IMG/VR virus record: IMGVR_UViG_3300042291_001036
Span: 1 to 25,550 of that record
From: a virus
Length of the DNA stretch: 25,550 nucleotides
Strand: one strand, 5' to 3'
Shown here: positions 1 through 8,321 of the stretch, piece after piece
How positions within the stretch are numbered: the first letter of the stretch is position 1
Layout of the letters: each line of letters opens with the position of its first letter
Program-made: the position numbers and the translations under genes
Notes under the pieces: model-generated
Told to the model about the DNA's origin: nothing
The model's database searches: none
What the model saw: only the letters and a program-made list of their open reading frames with translations

Positions 1-709
1 GAAAGGTTGGCACATCCACATGGTTTATTTTGCTCTTGGACTTTGTTAGCTTCATAACATGATTTACAACATCAATGAGCTTATGGCTGTTCTGTGCTCC
101 GATATTATAAATTTCGTTTATATTTCCATTGGATGTGACCAGATTGATTGCTTCACACACATCTTCGACATGCAGAAAGTTTCTATAGTTGTCTCCTTTG
201 TATATATCAATCGGTTCGTTGTTTATGATCTTACCAATCAAAAACTCCAATGCGTTTTTCTTTTTACCAGCATCAACATCGCCGCCAATTACATTACACA
301 AACGCAGTATGCGATATTCTTTGTTGAATGTTTTGCAATATGACACCATCAAATCTTCAGCGGCTTTCTTTGTTATGGAATAAAATCCCTGTGGTCGGCA
401 ATCAGAATGTTCAAAGGCTGGTGTGGAGTTTGTACCATAACCATCTCCATAAGCAAACCAACTAGAAATAAAATTGAATGTGCCTTTTGTATTGGGCAAT
501 ACATTCAGCAACTTGGTTAGGTTCGTATTTACATCAAGATGAACATCGCTGAATACATGATAGTTGTGAGTTGTACTTATCAAATACAACACATCACGAT
601 CAACTGGAACATTATTCTCTCGTTCTATGACATTACATTTGTTTGAATACAACTTCACAAAGTTACTGCCCACAAACCCAGTTCCGCCAAATATGCTTAA
701 TTTACCCAT
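1..709 (-). CDS. NAD-dependent sugar epimerase/reductase (extended SDR), 3' end cut off by window
   Basis: About 236 codons are visible from an ATG at 707-709; the C-terminus lies beyond base 1. The protein opens with a Rossmann nucleotide-binding loop (GGTGFVGSNF, residues about 8-17), has a conserved serine stretch (ISSWFAYG) and the catalytic YxxxK (YSITKK), then a segment typical of nucleotide-sugar epimerases (YRNFLHVEDVCEAI). These mark an extended short-chain dehydrogenase acting on a nucleotide-linked sugar in the cytoplasm. The gene overlaps the 3' end of the RfbH-type dehydrase by 13 bp. In bacterial 3,6-dideoxyhexose pathways the SDR next to RfbH is a CDP-paratose/abequose synthase or tyvelose epimerase, so that is the best guess, but the substrate cannot be read from sequence. 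The start is favoured because the Rossmann strand follows it directly. Confidence 0.85.
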   Translation of the reverse strand, partial: MGKLSIFGGTGFVGSNFVKLYSNKCNVIERENNVPVDRDVLYLISTTHNYHVFSDVHLDVNTNLTKLLNVLPNTKGTFNFISSWFAYGDGYGTNSTPAFEHSDCRPQGFYSITKKAAEDLMVSYCKTFNKEYRILRLCNVIGGDVDAGKKKNALEFLIGKIINNEPIDIYKGDNYRNFLHVEDVCEAINLVTSNGNINEIYNIGAQNSHKLIDVVNHVMKLTKSKSKINHVDVPTF

Positions 710-2007
710 GTTTTTAGAACCTCTTCGATATATTGAAGGTTTTCTTTGCTGATTGTTGGAGCACATCCCACAAAGAACACAAGGTCCAACACTTTGTTTG
801 ACTCTGGATAATCCAAGTAATTGCCCAAATGTTTGTATCCACGATGCATGAGTAGATTGCCAGCAAAATAGTTTCGTGTTTGTATTCCATTCTTTTCCAA
901 GAAATCAACCAAACGACGTTTTTGTTGCTTGTCTTTACAAATCACTGGAACACCAAATGGAACCCATTCACAATGTTCATACACTTTGGGAAACTTCACA
1001 CCATCCACATTTTGGAAAAACAATGTTGAAATAGCAGCTTGATTTTTACTTCTGGTGCTGCAAATGAATTTGAGTTTCTTTAGCTGCTCCAATCCAATGG
1101 CTCCTTGCAAATCCAATGGTTTCAAATTGTATCCAATACGATTGAACACATACTTGTGGTCAATAATAAGGTCGGGAAACTCCGGAATCCAGTTAGAGAA
1201 TCGTTTGCTACACGAACCATTACACAATAGATTGGCTGCTCCAACACAATAACAATCTCTGCCCCATGTGCCATAACTTCTGGCCAAATCAACGATTTCT
1301 TGTATGTCGGATGACACCATACCACCTTCCAGTGTGGTGATTTCATGAGCAGGATAAAAAGAACAACTGGATGCGATAGAGTATTCATTTAGAAATTTTC
1401 CTCTCCATTTTGATCCAAGCGAGTCGCAGTTGTCGAGCAACAATCTTATATCATGCTTCTTTACAATCGCAAGCATTTCATCCATATCTGGTGGATTCCC
1501 AAGAACCGGACTCAAAAATACTGCTTTTGTTTTGCTGGTAATCTTTTGTTCTATGGCAGACAAATCAAAGTTGAGAGTTTCCCATTCAATGTCAATAAAC
1601 ACTGGCACCAGTCCATTCTGAACCAATGCTGATACCGTGGTTGGAAATCCTACAGCGGATACAATCACTTCATCGCCATCTTGCCACTTGAAATATTCTT
1701 TGCATGCAGCAATGAGCAACAAGTTTGCACTTGAACCGCTGTTACAGAAGAATGAATTTTTAGTGTTGATGTGCTTACCAAATTCACGCTCAAATTTTGC
1801 ACAAACTTCACCAGAAGAAGACCATTTGCCAAACAGCAATGTTTCAATCGCAGCCGATATTTCACTGCCATCAAAATATGGACCGGAGTAGTATACTTTC
1901 TTTGGGTCTTTTCCAACCATGTTGTGAGCAAACTTTGGTAATACACCGTACTTGCTTGTCATTTTATCAATGAATTCTTTTATATCTTGTGCGTAATTTG
2001 TTTCCAT
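697..2007 (-). CDS. rfbH: RfbH/E1-type CDP-4-keto-6-deoxyglucose 3-dehydrase (DegT fold, PMP and [2Fe-2S])
   Basis: This 436-residue DegT/DnrJ/EryC1/StrS-family protein has the PLP-binding lysine replaced by histidine in SFYPAHEITTLEGG (His at about residue 221), the hallmark of sugar 3-dehydrases rather than aminotransferases. Cysteines at about 194, 252, 254 and 262 reproduce the C-x57-C-x-C-x7-C [2Fe-2S] ligand spacing of the E1 enzyme (AscC/DdhC/RfbH). The predicted step is C3 deoxygenation of CDP-4-keto-6-deoxyglucose toward 3,6-dideoxyhexoses. It needs a partner reductase (E3/RfbI), not present here. The reading frame runs up to 2052, but that start would overlap the upstream gene. The ATG at 2007, 5 bp after the upstream stop, gives the normal N-terminus and E1-like residue numbering. 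The 3' end overlaps the SDR gene, suggesting translational coupling. Confidence 0.9.
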   Translation of the reverse strand: METNYAQDIKEFIDKMTSKYGVLPKFAHNMVGKDPKKVYYSGPYFDGSEISAAIETLLFGKWSSSGEVCAKFEREFGKHINTKNSFFCNSGSSANLLLIAACKEYFKWQDGDEVIVSAVGFPTTVSALVQNGLVPVFIDIEWETLNFDLSAIEQKITSKTKAVFLSPVLGNPPDMDEMLAIVKKHDIRLLLDNCDSLGSKWRGKFLNEYSIASSCSFYPAHEITTLEGGMVSSDIQEIVDLARSYGTWGRDCYCVGAANLLCNGSCSKRFSNWIPEFPDLIIDHKYVFNRIGYNLKPLDLQGAIGLEQLKKLKFICSTRSKNQAAISTLFFQNVDGVKFPKVYEHCEWVPFGVPVICKDKQQKRRLVDFLEKNGIQTRNYFAGNLLMHRGYKHLGNYLDYPESNKVLDLVFFVGCAPTISKENLQYIEEVLKTWVN

Positions 2008-2012
2008 AATTT

Positions 2013-2618
2013 TTATAATGTTTTTACCCAATTGACGAACTCTCTGGCCCAAGGCTCCAAGTTTAATCCTTTAATATGCTTCTGAGTTGACACCTTTATG
2101 CTGACGTGCTCGTCGTTAAAATCTTGTTGATTCTTATTACAGTGAGGGCACTGTAAAAATAAATTTATCCGAAACTTTAAATTCGGATACTTTGAAATAA
2201 GAATATCTTTAAGTAACATGATGTCCTTGACATCGTCGATGTCTTCCATTGGAAGGCATCCGCAGTTTGCCATTTCCATGTGATGTTCTTCGCCGTGCGA
2301 TCTTCTGATGAATATCAGTTCTTTATCCGAGTCTTCGAGAAATTTGAGCAGTCTATCAACTCTTCTTTGCAGAGTCACATCGTAGTCCTTTATTAGTTCT
2401 CGGTGGAAAAATTTTATAGCATACTTTGGATTTACTTCGTGAGATCGCACCATTACTCTATCCGCCAAAAATCCCTTAAAGTTGTGTTGAAATGGCAGAT
2501 GTGCAGAATGAAAGCACACCAACCAATCGAACGGAAACGAAAACGTTTTATTGCCAGCCTCTCGCAATGCACCGGCCCCACCACAGTCCGCTCCTAATGA
2601 TACATACACTTTCTCCAT
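2013..2618 (-). CDS. DUF1796-family putative papain-like cysteine peptidase
   Basis: The 201-residue protein starts with a SLGADCGGAGALR stretch followed by SFPFDWL, the signature of the DUF1796 / putative papain-like cysteine peptidase family. The conserved Cys at about residue 12 would be the nucleophile; candidate histidines occur in FFHRE and GEEHHMEMA. A second cysteine pair near the C-terminus (CPHC) could bind metal. Members of this family are often found in glycan or capsule loci with glycosyltransferases and FkbM methyltransferases, exactly the neighbourhood here, but their biochemical role is not established. It is in the same operon as its neighbours, 3 bp after the upstream glycosyltransferase. 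Function beyond the family name is not claimed. Confidence 0.72.
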   Translation of the reverse strand: MEKVYVSLGADCGGAGALREAGNKTFSFPFDWLVCFHSAHLPFQHNFKGFLADRVMVRSHEVNPKYAIKFFHRELIKDYDVTLQRRVDRLLKFLEDSDKELIFIRRSHGEEHHMEMANCGCLPMEDIDDVKDIMLLKDILISKYPNLKFRINLFLQCPHCNKNQQDFNDEHVSIKVSTQKHIKGLNLEPWAREFVNWVKTL

Positions 2619-2621
2619 AGT

Positions 2622-3392
2622 TTAATTTGTTTTTAGATTTATATACGGCTCCACAATATCATATTCTCTATCTGAAAATATTACATCTTTTCCTCTGAAT
2701 GGCAACTCAAATTCTTTATGAACCAAAGAAATCCAGTCCTTGTCTTTGTTGTGACTCCAACAACTGACTTTTTTTAGCATTGCTTCTTTTGAACGCACCC
2801 ATGAGTAATGATGTACAAATGGACTACCATTGTATGTTGTCATTGCCCTGCGACGATTCATTGGCACAAACCAAAACATTCCTTTGCGTTCTTCTTGATG
2901 AAAGATAAAGTCGTCATTTTCTGTGATTGGACCCTTCTTCACAAACACCGTGTTGTCTTCCCATGTTCGGCTGCGAAACTTAAAGTCTCTGAAATACCAG
3001 TAATGGGCAATTTTATAACTATCTAGCATACCCGATTTTTCTTCTTCATTAACCCAATCAATAAACTTGTTGGACTCAACGATTTCATCAGTGTCCAGAA
3101 AAAGAAAATACTCTGTGTCTGTTGGTGCCAACTCAATACCAATTTTACGAGAAATGTTACAATGCCAACGCGAAGACTTGGTGCTGTCATAAGCAAATTC
3201 TACAAATTGAACACCTGTGTTTTCCAGCACAGACTTTTCTTGCAGTGCCTTGTTTTCTTCTGTGCCATCATGAAAATGGTCGCAGTATGGTATGATTATT
3301 TCATGTGAAAATGGTCGAACATTGTCAATGCAAGACTTCAAAAAGATATAATCATTCGTACAATAGTTTATGATGGTAGTAATTTTCTTCAT
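2622..3392 (-). CDS. GT2-like glycosyltransferase (GT-A fold)
   Basis: The 256-residue protein begins with a beta strand (ITTIINYCTNDYIF) and has the metal- and nucleotide-sugar-binding DxD-type motif LFLDTDEI near residues 113-120, as in family 2 glycosyltransferases. The sequence in between is less conserved than in classical GT2 enzymes, so this may be a divergent subfamily. It likely transfers a sugar from a nucleotide donor to a phage glycan, virion protein or modified base; donor and acceptor cannot be inferred. It lies 2 bp after the FkbM gene and 3 bp before the DUF1796 gene in one operon. No membrane segment is seen, so it should be cytoplasmic. No Shine-Dalgarno sequence precedes the ATG. 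Confidence 0.78.
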   Translation of the reverse strand: MKKITTIINYCTNDYIFLKSCIDNVRPFSHEIIIPYCDHFHDGTEENKALQEKSVLENTGVQFVEFAYDSTKSSRWHCNISRKIGIELAPTDTEYFLFLDTDEIVESNKFIDWVNEEEKSGMLDSYKIAHYWYFRDFKFRSRTWEDNTVFVKKGPITENDDFIFHQEERKGMFWFVPMNRRRAMTTYNGSPFVHHYSWVRSKEAMLKKVSCWSHNKDKDWISLVHKEFELPFRGKDVIFSDREYDIVEPYINLKTN

Positions 3393-3394
3393 AT

Positions 3395-4207
3395 TTAATT
3401 TACTGTGTAGCTTCCATAAAGTATGTTGGAGTGGGATTGTCTGTTGAAGTGTATTTGTATGGATTTTCCATCTATGATATCAATTGGATATCCAGCATCT
3501 TTCATGATGATATCAAGCATGTGCTTTTTTTCTCTGGGAATAGCAACATGATCGCAAGGATAATCGGTATTGATTCTGGCCAGAATGTAGTCCAGAGACA
3601 ATAGCTTGTTCAACAAGCTTTCTGAGCTTTCGTTGAAGCAACGCAACCAATTATTCTCTACCTCAACAAACATTATTGGTCTTGAATTCTTGATCAAAGT
3701 TTCCGCACCAGCCAACAATAGTAATTCGGAACCTTGTACATCAACTTTCATGAATGATACGCCATTTGATATTATGTCATCAATCCGTACCATTTCAACA
3801 ACGTCGCCACCAACACCAACTTTTGTTGCTCCAATGTTTATTTGCGTGGCATCCACATCCACATAATCCATCTGAATCAACTTTCGCTCGTTACCAACAG
3901 CCGCATTGAGGCAATATACATTTCTCAAATCGTTCAAAAACACATTACCATTCAATTGTTGATAAATTATTCTCAATGGCTCAAACGAAATTACTTTTCC
4001 AGTACGCCCAACTAACTTTGACAATGTCACGGTATGATATCCAAGATTGGCTCCACAATCCAAACAAGTGTCTCCGTCTTTCACTATATTCTTGACCACA
4101 TTGTAAAAGTGAGGTTCAAAGTCACGATTTTCAATCAAAGCTTTGCCCAGTGAGTCGTTGGGAAGCACTAAGAATTTTCCATGTTTTGCTTCTATTATAT
4201 TTGGCAT
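3395..4207 (-). CDS. FkbM-family SAM-dependent methyltransferase
   Basis: The 270-residue protein carries the FkbM pattern: a SAM-binding loop (CLDCGANLGYHTVTLSKLVG, about residues 48-67), an acidic motif with FEP (VISFEP), and the family-typical FMKVDVQGSELLLLAGAE followed by IMFVEVE. FkbM enzymes O-methylate sugars or polyketides, and in phage and bacterial surface-glycan clusters they probably cap or decorate glycan chains. Here it sits between two glycosyltransferases with no gap to the upstream gene (that gene's stop is at 4208-4210), so sugar O-methylation is the likely role. The start is chosen because it is contiguous with the upstream stop and leaves the normal short N-terminus before the fold. 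Confidence 0.88.
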   Translation of the reverse strand: MPNIIEAKHGKFLVLPNDSLGKALIENRDFEPHFYNVVKNIVKDGDTCLDCGANLGYHTVTLSKLVGRTGKVISFEPLRIIYQQLNGNVFLNDLRNVYCLNAAVGNERKLIQMDYVDVDATQINIGATKVGVGGDVVEMVRIDDIISNGVSFMKVDVQGSELLLLAGAETLIKNSRPIMFVEVENNWLRCFNESSESLLNKLLSLDYILARINTDYPCDHVAIPREKKHMLDIIMKDAGYPIDIIDGKSIQIHFNRQSHSNILYGSYTVN

Positions 4208-5149
4208 TTATTTTATATACACCGCGTCGAATTTGTTTATAACATTCTGTGGTGAGAATTTGATTGAATAACAATCCCAGTCTACATCATTGACATACTG
4301 TTTGTCAATTTGTAATAAATACGAAAGCAGCTCTTCTTTATTTTTATATGTCAAAGCCTTGTCTCCGAGCATATCAATGTGTGCTCGCATATACCACCAA
4401 TATGGTGCATCATAAGTGAATACAGGCTTGTTGAATGATGAAAATTCTCCAATCGCCAATCCAAAAGTTTCTCCGTCCGAACGTGCGTGTATCATGGCAT
4501 CGCATGTGTTGATAAACTTACTTTTGTATAAATTACTTGGATTGAATGGTATGAATAATGCGCGTGGATGTTCCACAAATGGCTTGGTATTTAAGAAAAT
4601 TGCCCACAAATCATTTCTGGCGACGAGTGCGCGCTGAACCGCCACCTGCGCATCTTTCACATCGAATTGATTATAACCGCCCACTCTACCAATCACAAAG
4701 GCACTTTTAGGTACACCTAAATCATCATGTAGAGTTTCATTTGTTTTTGGTAGATTTATGATATGAGGAACCCACAGTTCCTTTTTGAAATATTTAGCCA
4801 ACCATTCGCTCACTCCTGCATACACTGTTCCATGCGGTTCCTGCATACTAAACACACAATGTATTGCGGTTTTACAGTTGGTGGGAAAAAATTCATTTCC
4901 ACCGGCACGAGTCATGTAAAGTACATCAATCTTTTCTTTGTCTACTATGTTCGGTATTTCCGCCGACATATTTTCATATAGACAACATTTAAATTCGGAA
5001 AATCTAGATTCTACGTGTGTGGATTTTGCCGCTGAACTTATTATTACGGGTTCGTACCCCAACACATTTCTCAGTGCATGCGCATAATCATACATTACAG
5101 TACCATTGCCACGGTCATCTATTGCTGGTGCGTGCAGTCCAATTTTCAT
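4208..5149 (-). CDS. GT4-like glycosyltransferase (GT-B fold)
   Basis: From the ATG at 5147-5149 the protein has 313 residues. The N-terminal Rossmann strand (MKIGLHAPAIDDRGNG) is followed by a GT-B C-terminal domain with the E-x7-E type motif in SDGETFGLAIGEF that binds the donor nucleotide sugar in GT4 enzymes. The open frame extends 16 codons upstream, but that part lies within the GIY-YIG gene. The TAATG stop-start overlap with that gene and the beginning of the first beta strand decide for 5149. It is part of the glycan operon; the homing endonuclease gene now separates it from the GT2 gene at 6322, although neither glycosyltransferase looks damaged. Confidence 0.82.
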   Translation of the reverse strand: MKIGLHAPAIDDRGNGTVMYDYAHALRNVLGYEPVIISSAAKSTHVESRFSEFKCCLYENMSAEIPNIVDKEKIDVLYMTRAGGNEFFPTNCKTAIHCVFSMQEPHGTVYAGVSEWLAKYFKKELWVPHIINLPKTNETLHDDLGVPKSAFVIGRVGGYNQFDVKDAQVAVQRALVARNDLWAIFLNTKPFVEHPRALFIPFNPSNLYKSKFINTCDAMIHARSDGETFGLAIGEFSSFNKPVFTYDAPYWWYMRAHIDMLGDKALTYKNKEELLSYLLQIDKQYVNDVDWDCYSIKFSPQNVINKFDAVYIK

Positions 5150-6129
5150 TATCCTTGTCCCATATTGGCTTTTATTGACCAATTTTTGTTTCCCCATCGC
5201 GCGGCTGACACTTTGGTCATCCTAATTCTCATTGCTTCCCGACAGTCTTCTTCGTTTTTATATTTTCCTTTTTCCTTTTTCCAGAATAATGTTGTAGCGG
5301 TTGACAAAGATTTTTTATGATCATCATTAAATGACATTCCCGTTCTTCCATTAGATATATTTGTTTTCCATTCGTCTGGAAGTCTCTTTCCTAATCGGGA
5401 GACTGACATTTTAGATTTAGTTTCATTTGAACGTTTCTTTCCCGTATTTATAATTGATAATTTTATGCGTGTTTCTTTACTATGCGTTTTTCCGGTGTTT
5501 GCGATTGATAATTTTTTTCTAGTCTCATCTCCTTCGTCAGTAGCAAATAAATGTTTTTTTGATTGTGATATAAGTTCACACTGAGCAATCGGCAATTTTC
5601 TTCCTTTAGATGCATTGGATATTTTTTCTTTTGCCACTCTCCCACGGTCACTTGCAAAAAACTTCAATGCCGTATTTGACATTTTTTCTCTTTCCAAATC
5701 TCCCGTTACCGACTCAAACCTTTTCTTGCGAGACTTTGATATTTTTTCCTTTGTCTGTTCGGAAACATTTGCTCCCTGCCCACCTACGGTTAGGTTATAT
5801 CCCCACTCGGGGTTTGTGTCAACCAATGTATTATATTTTTTGATGTAGAACGTTTCCAGTCGTAATAATTCGCTATAATCGTCATTCTTATCTATAATAT
5901 AACATTTGAAGTTTACAGGATTATTTCGTAATTTTTCTTGAAACAGGAATAATTTTGGAATACACGTTGTTAAATGATCATTTATTCTTTCATGGATAAG
6001 ATTTTTTGTTATTCCAACGTAACATGGATTGTCTAAACACGTCCACAAATATACAACGTTTCTTTCAGCGTTACCACAAAACTTATCGCCGTCAAAACAG
6101 GGGATAGAATTAAATGAGCATATGTTCAT
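5149..6129 (-). CDS. GIY-YIG homing endonuclease with NUMOD3-type repeats
   Basis: The 326-residue protein has an N-terminal GIY-YIG nuclease domain (VYLWTCLDNPCYVGITKN, about residues 26-43, with an Arg in the HERINDH helix and a later Glu/Asn pair). It is followed by a series of short basic repeats of the form KEKISxSxKGRK / SxETRxKLSxxNTGK from about residue 130 onward. These match nuclease-associated modular DNA-binding (NUMOD3-like) segments. Such genes are selfish elements that cut an intronless allele and spread by repair. The gene shares one base with the following glycosyltransferase start and has its own small companion ORF upstream. No group I intron core was recognised around it, so a free-standing homing endonuclease is the best reading. 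Confidence 0.88.
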   Translation of the reverse strand: MNICSFNSIPCFDGDKFCGNAERNVVYLWTCLDNPCYVGITKNLIHERINDHLTTCIPKLFLFQEKLRNNPVNFKCYIIDKNDDYSELLRLETFYIKKYNTLVDTNPEWGYNLTVGGQGANVSEQTKEKISKSRKKRFESVTGDLEREKMSNTALKFFASDRGRVAKEKISNASKGRKLPIAQCELISQSKKHLFATDEGDETRKKLSIANTGKTHSKETRIKLSIINTGKKRSNETKSKMSVSRLGKRLPDEWKTNISNGRTGMSFNDDHKKSLSTATTLFWKKEKGKYKNEEDCREAMRIRMTKVSAARWGNKNWSIKANMGQG

Positions 6130-6130
6130 A

Positions 6131-6280
6131 TTATTTCAGCGATTCCATTTTTAATTGTTGATATTTCTTTCTGCGTTTTTCGTTGATAACATCTCTATTA
6201 TTCTTGTAGTAAGAAAGAGCCAATTGTCTCTTAATTTCAAGAACCTGCCCATATGTTCTATTTAATGATTTTCTGCCCAT
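6131..6280 (-). CDS. Small basic protein (49 aa) paired with the GIY-YIG gene
   Basis: This ORF encodes 49 residues starting MGRKSLNRTYGQ and including YYKNNRDVINEKRRKKYQQ. The latter resembles the basic helical segments found in phage HNH/GIY-YIG nucleases and their remnants. It ends one base before the endonuclease ATG, so the two are probably co-translated. It may be a DNA-binding accessory of the homing endonuclease or the relic of a further nuclease. The whole insert (5150-6280) would then be a two-gene module. Coding status is supported mainly by tight packing and charge pattern. Confidence 0.55.
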   Translation of the reverse strand: MGRKSLNRTYGQVLEIKRQLALSYYKNNRDVINEKRRKKYQQLKMESLK

Positions 6281-6292
6281 ATCAATAAATAT

Positions 6293-6317
6293 AAACGATA
6301 AACACCAAACGATAAAC
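6293..6317. repeat. 11-bp direct repeat (AAACGATAAAC, two copies)
   Basis: The sequence AAACGATAAAC occurs at 6293-6303 and again at 6307-6317, separated by CAC. It lies in the short gap between the GT2 stop and the small ORF beside the GIY-YIG gene, at the edge of the homing-endonuclease insert. It may be a by-product of insertion or a protein-binding site; nothing decides between these. Confidence 0.5.
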
Positions 6318-6321
6318 TATT

Positions 6322-7002
6322 TTAGCCAATCCCACGATTTTCTTTTTCGCTCCACTCTGTATTATATCTAATATTTTGTGCTCTCTGCCTGTCAATCGTT
6401 TTGTCATGAATAATGGCATAATCAACTTCTTTTGGAAGATGTGCCACAATAGATGCTCCTATGATTGTTTCGTGCAATGGCTTGTGCCATTGTATTCTTA
6501 AACTATTTTTATAAATACGAGATTGATAATCTCCTGAATTCCAATTTATAATAGGCAAGTCACCAAATTCCGGTAATTTTGATATATGCCATCCCCAGTT
6601 TCTGGCATCATTGTCTGTGGCACCTCGTACAATATTGACTCTTGGAACTCTATACAATTCAACCGTTGGATTTGAATCAATGATTTCGTGCATATTGTTC
6701 AACAGATTTGGAAACAAATATTCATCAGCGTCGATTTGACATACGAAGTCGCCCACACAACGCTTGCTGCCATAATTTTTATGTTCAGCAAAATTTTTGT
6801 TTAGTGCATGTTGAACAACAGTGAACCCATAACTTTTTGCTTTGGCAAGAATTTTCTTGGTGTCTTCATTATCCGAAAAATCGTCCAATACAACAACTTC
6901 ATCGTTTGGGGCAACAAAATCTATATGAGTCTTGAGCTTCTCAATCAGTTGCAGAAGCTCAAGTGTCTCATTCTTGCAAGTTACTAAATAACTGATTTTC
7001 AT
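6322..7002 (-). CDS. Family 2 glycosyltransferase
   Basis: The 226-residue protein has the full GT2 N-terminal pattern: a first strand followed by KNE (ISYLVTCKNETLEL), a VVVLDDFSDNEDT nucleotide-binding segment, NFAEHKNYG, and the DxD-type metal motif in VCQIDADEYLFP near residue 95. It ends with a short helical tail. GT2 enzymes use nucleotide-diphospho sugars and invert the anomeric configuration. The gene overlaps the upstream GT4 gene by 4 bp (ATGA), which points to coupled translation and supports this start. The acceptor is unknown; the operon context suggests a phage-encoded glycan. Confidence 0.88.
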   Translation of the reverse strand: MKISYLVTCKNETLELLQLIEKLKTHIDFVAPNDEVVVLDDFSDNEDTKKILAKAKSYGFTVVQHALNKNFAEHKNYGSKRCVGDFVCQIDADEYLFPNLLNNMHEIIDSNPTVELYRVPRVNIVRGATDNDARNWGWHISKLPEFGDLPIINWNSGDYQSRIYKNSLRIQWHKPLHETIIGASIVAHLPKEVDYAIIHDKTIDRQRAQNIRYNTEWSEKENRGIG

Positions 7003-8300
7003 CCTGCGACCGGTGTTGGTGCTGTTATCTTCTTGAACTTTGGTAGAGTGATTGCCACTTTCTTTTCAAACACTGGCAAGTTCTTGTCCAATATGTCCAT
7101 GAACACTTTATTTCCCGCTTCAAGTGTGAACTTTTCGCTGTTTTGCTGACGCAGTTTTTCTGCATTTGGAATATACTTGATATAGTTATCAAAAATATCT
7201 TCCAGTTTTTGAGCAGCAACACTGTAGTTTACATTGAACCATTGTGCTTCTTTGATTAGCCAATCGTTGCATGCACTTGGTGGAATATTGACCAATGTGC
7301 CGGGCAACAGGTTTGCAAGATCGGCTGACAAAAAGTCAACATGACCGCTCCAACCACTGGTGAGCAATGGCTTTCCGCTCAGTGTTGCTTCAAGCAATGG
7401 ACGACCAAATCCTTCACCGTGAGTAAAGCTTACATGTGCTTTGACTTTTGGATGGTTGTATAGTCTATTCAATTCCTTTGGTTCCAACTCACCATGCACA
7501 AGATAAATGTTTGGCAAGTCTCCAGTCAATGGAGTTCTGATTTCATTGATTTTCTTCAACAAGTCAGTTTTATCCATCTTGCTGAATGTTGCACCACTGG
7601 TCTTGAGAATAAGAGCAGGCTTCTTTTTCTTGTTCTTGAACACTTCACTGAATACTTTTATAAGCATTCCAACATCTTTACGATCCGCACCCAAGTCTCC
7701 TTGTAGCCAATGACCAACAAACAAATAACAGAAGTCTTCTGCAATGGCATCAATGGCAGTGTCAATTTCAGCGGAAGGTTCGCTTGTCTTTTTGTAGATA
7801 TTTACATCAACACCCTCAAACGCAACTTCGATTGGCTTGTTTAGTACAACCTTTTCTTCTGTACCATTTTCATGTTTCTTTGTATAATTTGCCTTCACAA
7901 AACCTTCTTTGGCGAAGTTGGATGGAACAATGTTTAGATTCATTCTGTTCATTCCTTCAATCCATTCAGCCTTTGGAATTGTACTTTCAATACCAGCAGT
8001 TACGCCAATATTATACTTACCAATTGGTCTGAATTCATTGGGAATAGATACTTGAATAAACAACTCTGGCTGTGCTGATAGTTGATTGATTATTCTGCTC
8101 TTGATTTCTTTCACCATTGGAGCATTTTCATCATCAAGCATGGTGTTTGGACATACACCCCAACGCATAGGAATGATCTTTACATCAAACTTGTTACTGT
8201 TGATTAGTGCATCACAAATTTGTCTCATGTGATCGCCATAGCCACTTCGAGATGCTACTGGTCCTTGGATTACACATACAGGTTTTATTTCATTACTCAT
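6999..8300 (-). CDS. GT4-like glycosyltransferase (GT-B fold)
   Basis: The 433-residue protein has an N-terminal domain opening with VCVIQGPVASRSGYGDHMR, a glycine-rich acceptor-side loop typical of GT4-like enzymes, and a C-terminal donor-binding domain with SFTHGEGFGRPLLEATLSGKP, a clear E-x7-E motif. The sequence between about residues 100 and 200 includes a VPSNFAKEGF segment and an inserted charged stretch before the linker. It is expected to be a cytoplasmic retaining glycosyltransferase. It is preceded by AAAGG 7 nt before the ATG, one of very few convincing Shine-Dalgarno sequences in the window. Its last 4 bp overlap the next GT2 gene. Confidence 0.85.
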   Translation of the reverse strand: MSNEIKPVCVIQGPVASRSGYGDHMRQICDALINSNKFDVKIIPMRWGVCPNTMLDDENAPMVKEIKSRIINQLSAQPELFIQVSIPNEFRPIGKYNIGVTAGIESTIPKAEWIEGMNRMNLNIVPSNFAKEGFVKANYTKKHENGTEEKVVLNKPIEVAFEGVDVNIYKKTSEPSAEIDTAIDAIAEDFCYLFVGHWLQGDLGADRKDVGMLIKVFSEVFKNKKKKPALILKTSGATFSKMDKTDLLKKINEIRTPLTGDLPNIYLVHGELEPKELNRLYNHPKVKAHVSFTHGEGFGRPLLEATLSGKPLLTSGWSGHVDFLSADLANLLPGTLVNIPPSACNDWLIKEAQWFNVNYSVAAQKLEDIFDNYIKYIPNAEKLRQQNSEKFTLEAGNKVFMDILDKNLPVFEKKVAITLPKFKKITAPTPVAG

Positions 8301-8307
8301 TATATAA

Positions 8308-8312
8308 CCTTT
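8308..8312 (-). promoter_or_regulatory. Shine-Dalgarno AAAGG before the 8300 start
   Basis: AAAGG lies 7 nt upstream of the ATG at 8300. It stands out because most starts in the window have no recognisable ribosome-binding site. Confidence 0.6.
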
Positions 8313-8321
8313 ATTTTATTA

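Noticed and set aside
697-2052. Start of the RfbH-type gene at 2052
   Set aside because: The first 15 codons overlap the upstream DUF1796 gene; the ATG at 2007 gives E1-like residue spacing (His221; Cys194/252/254/262).
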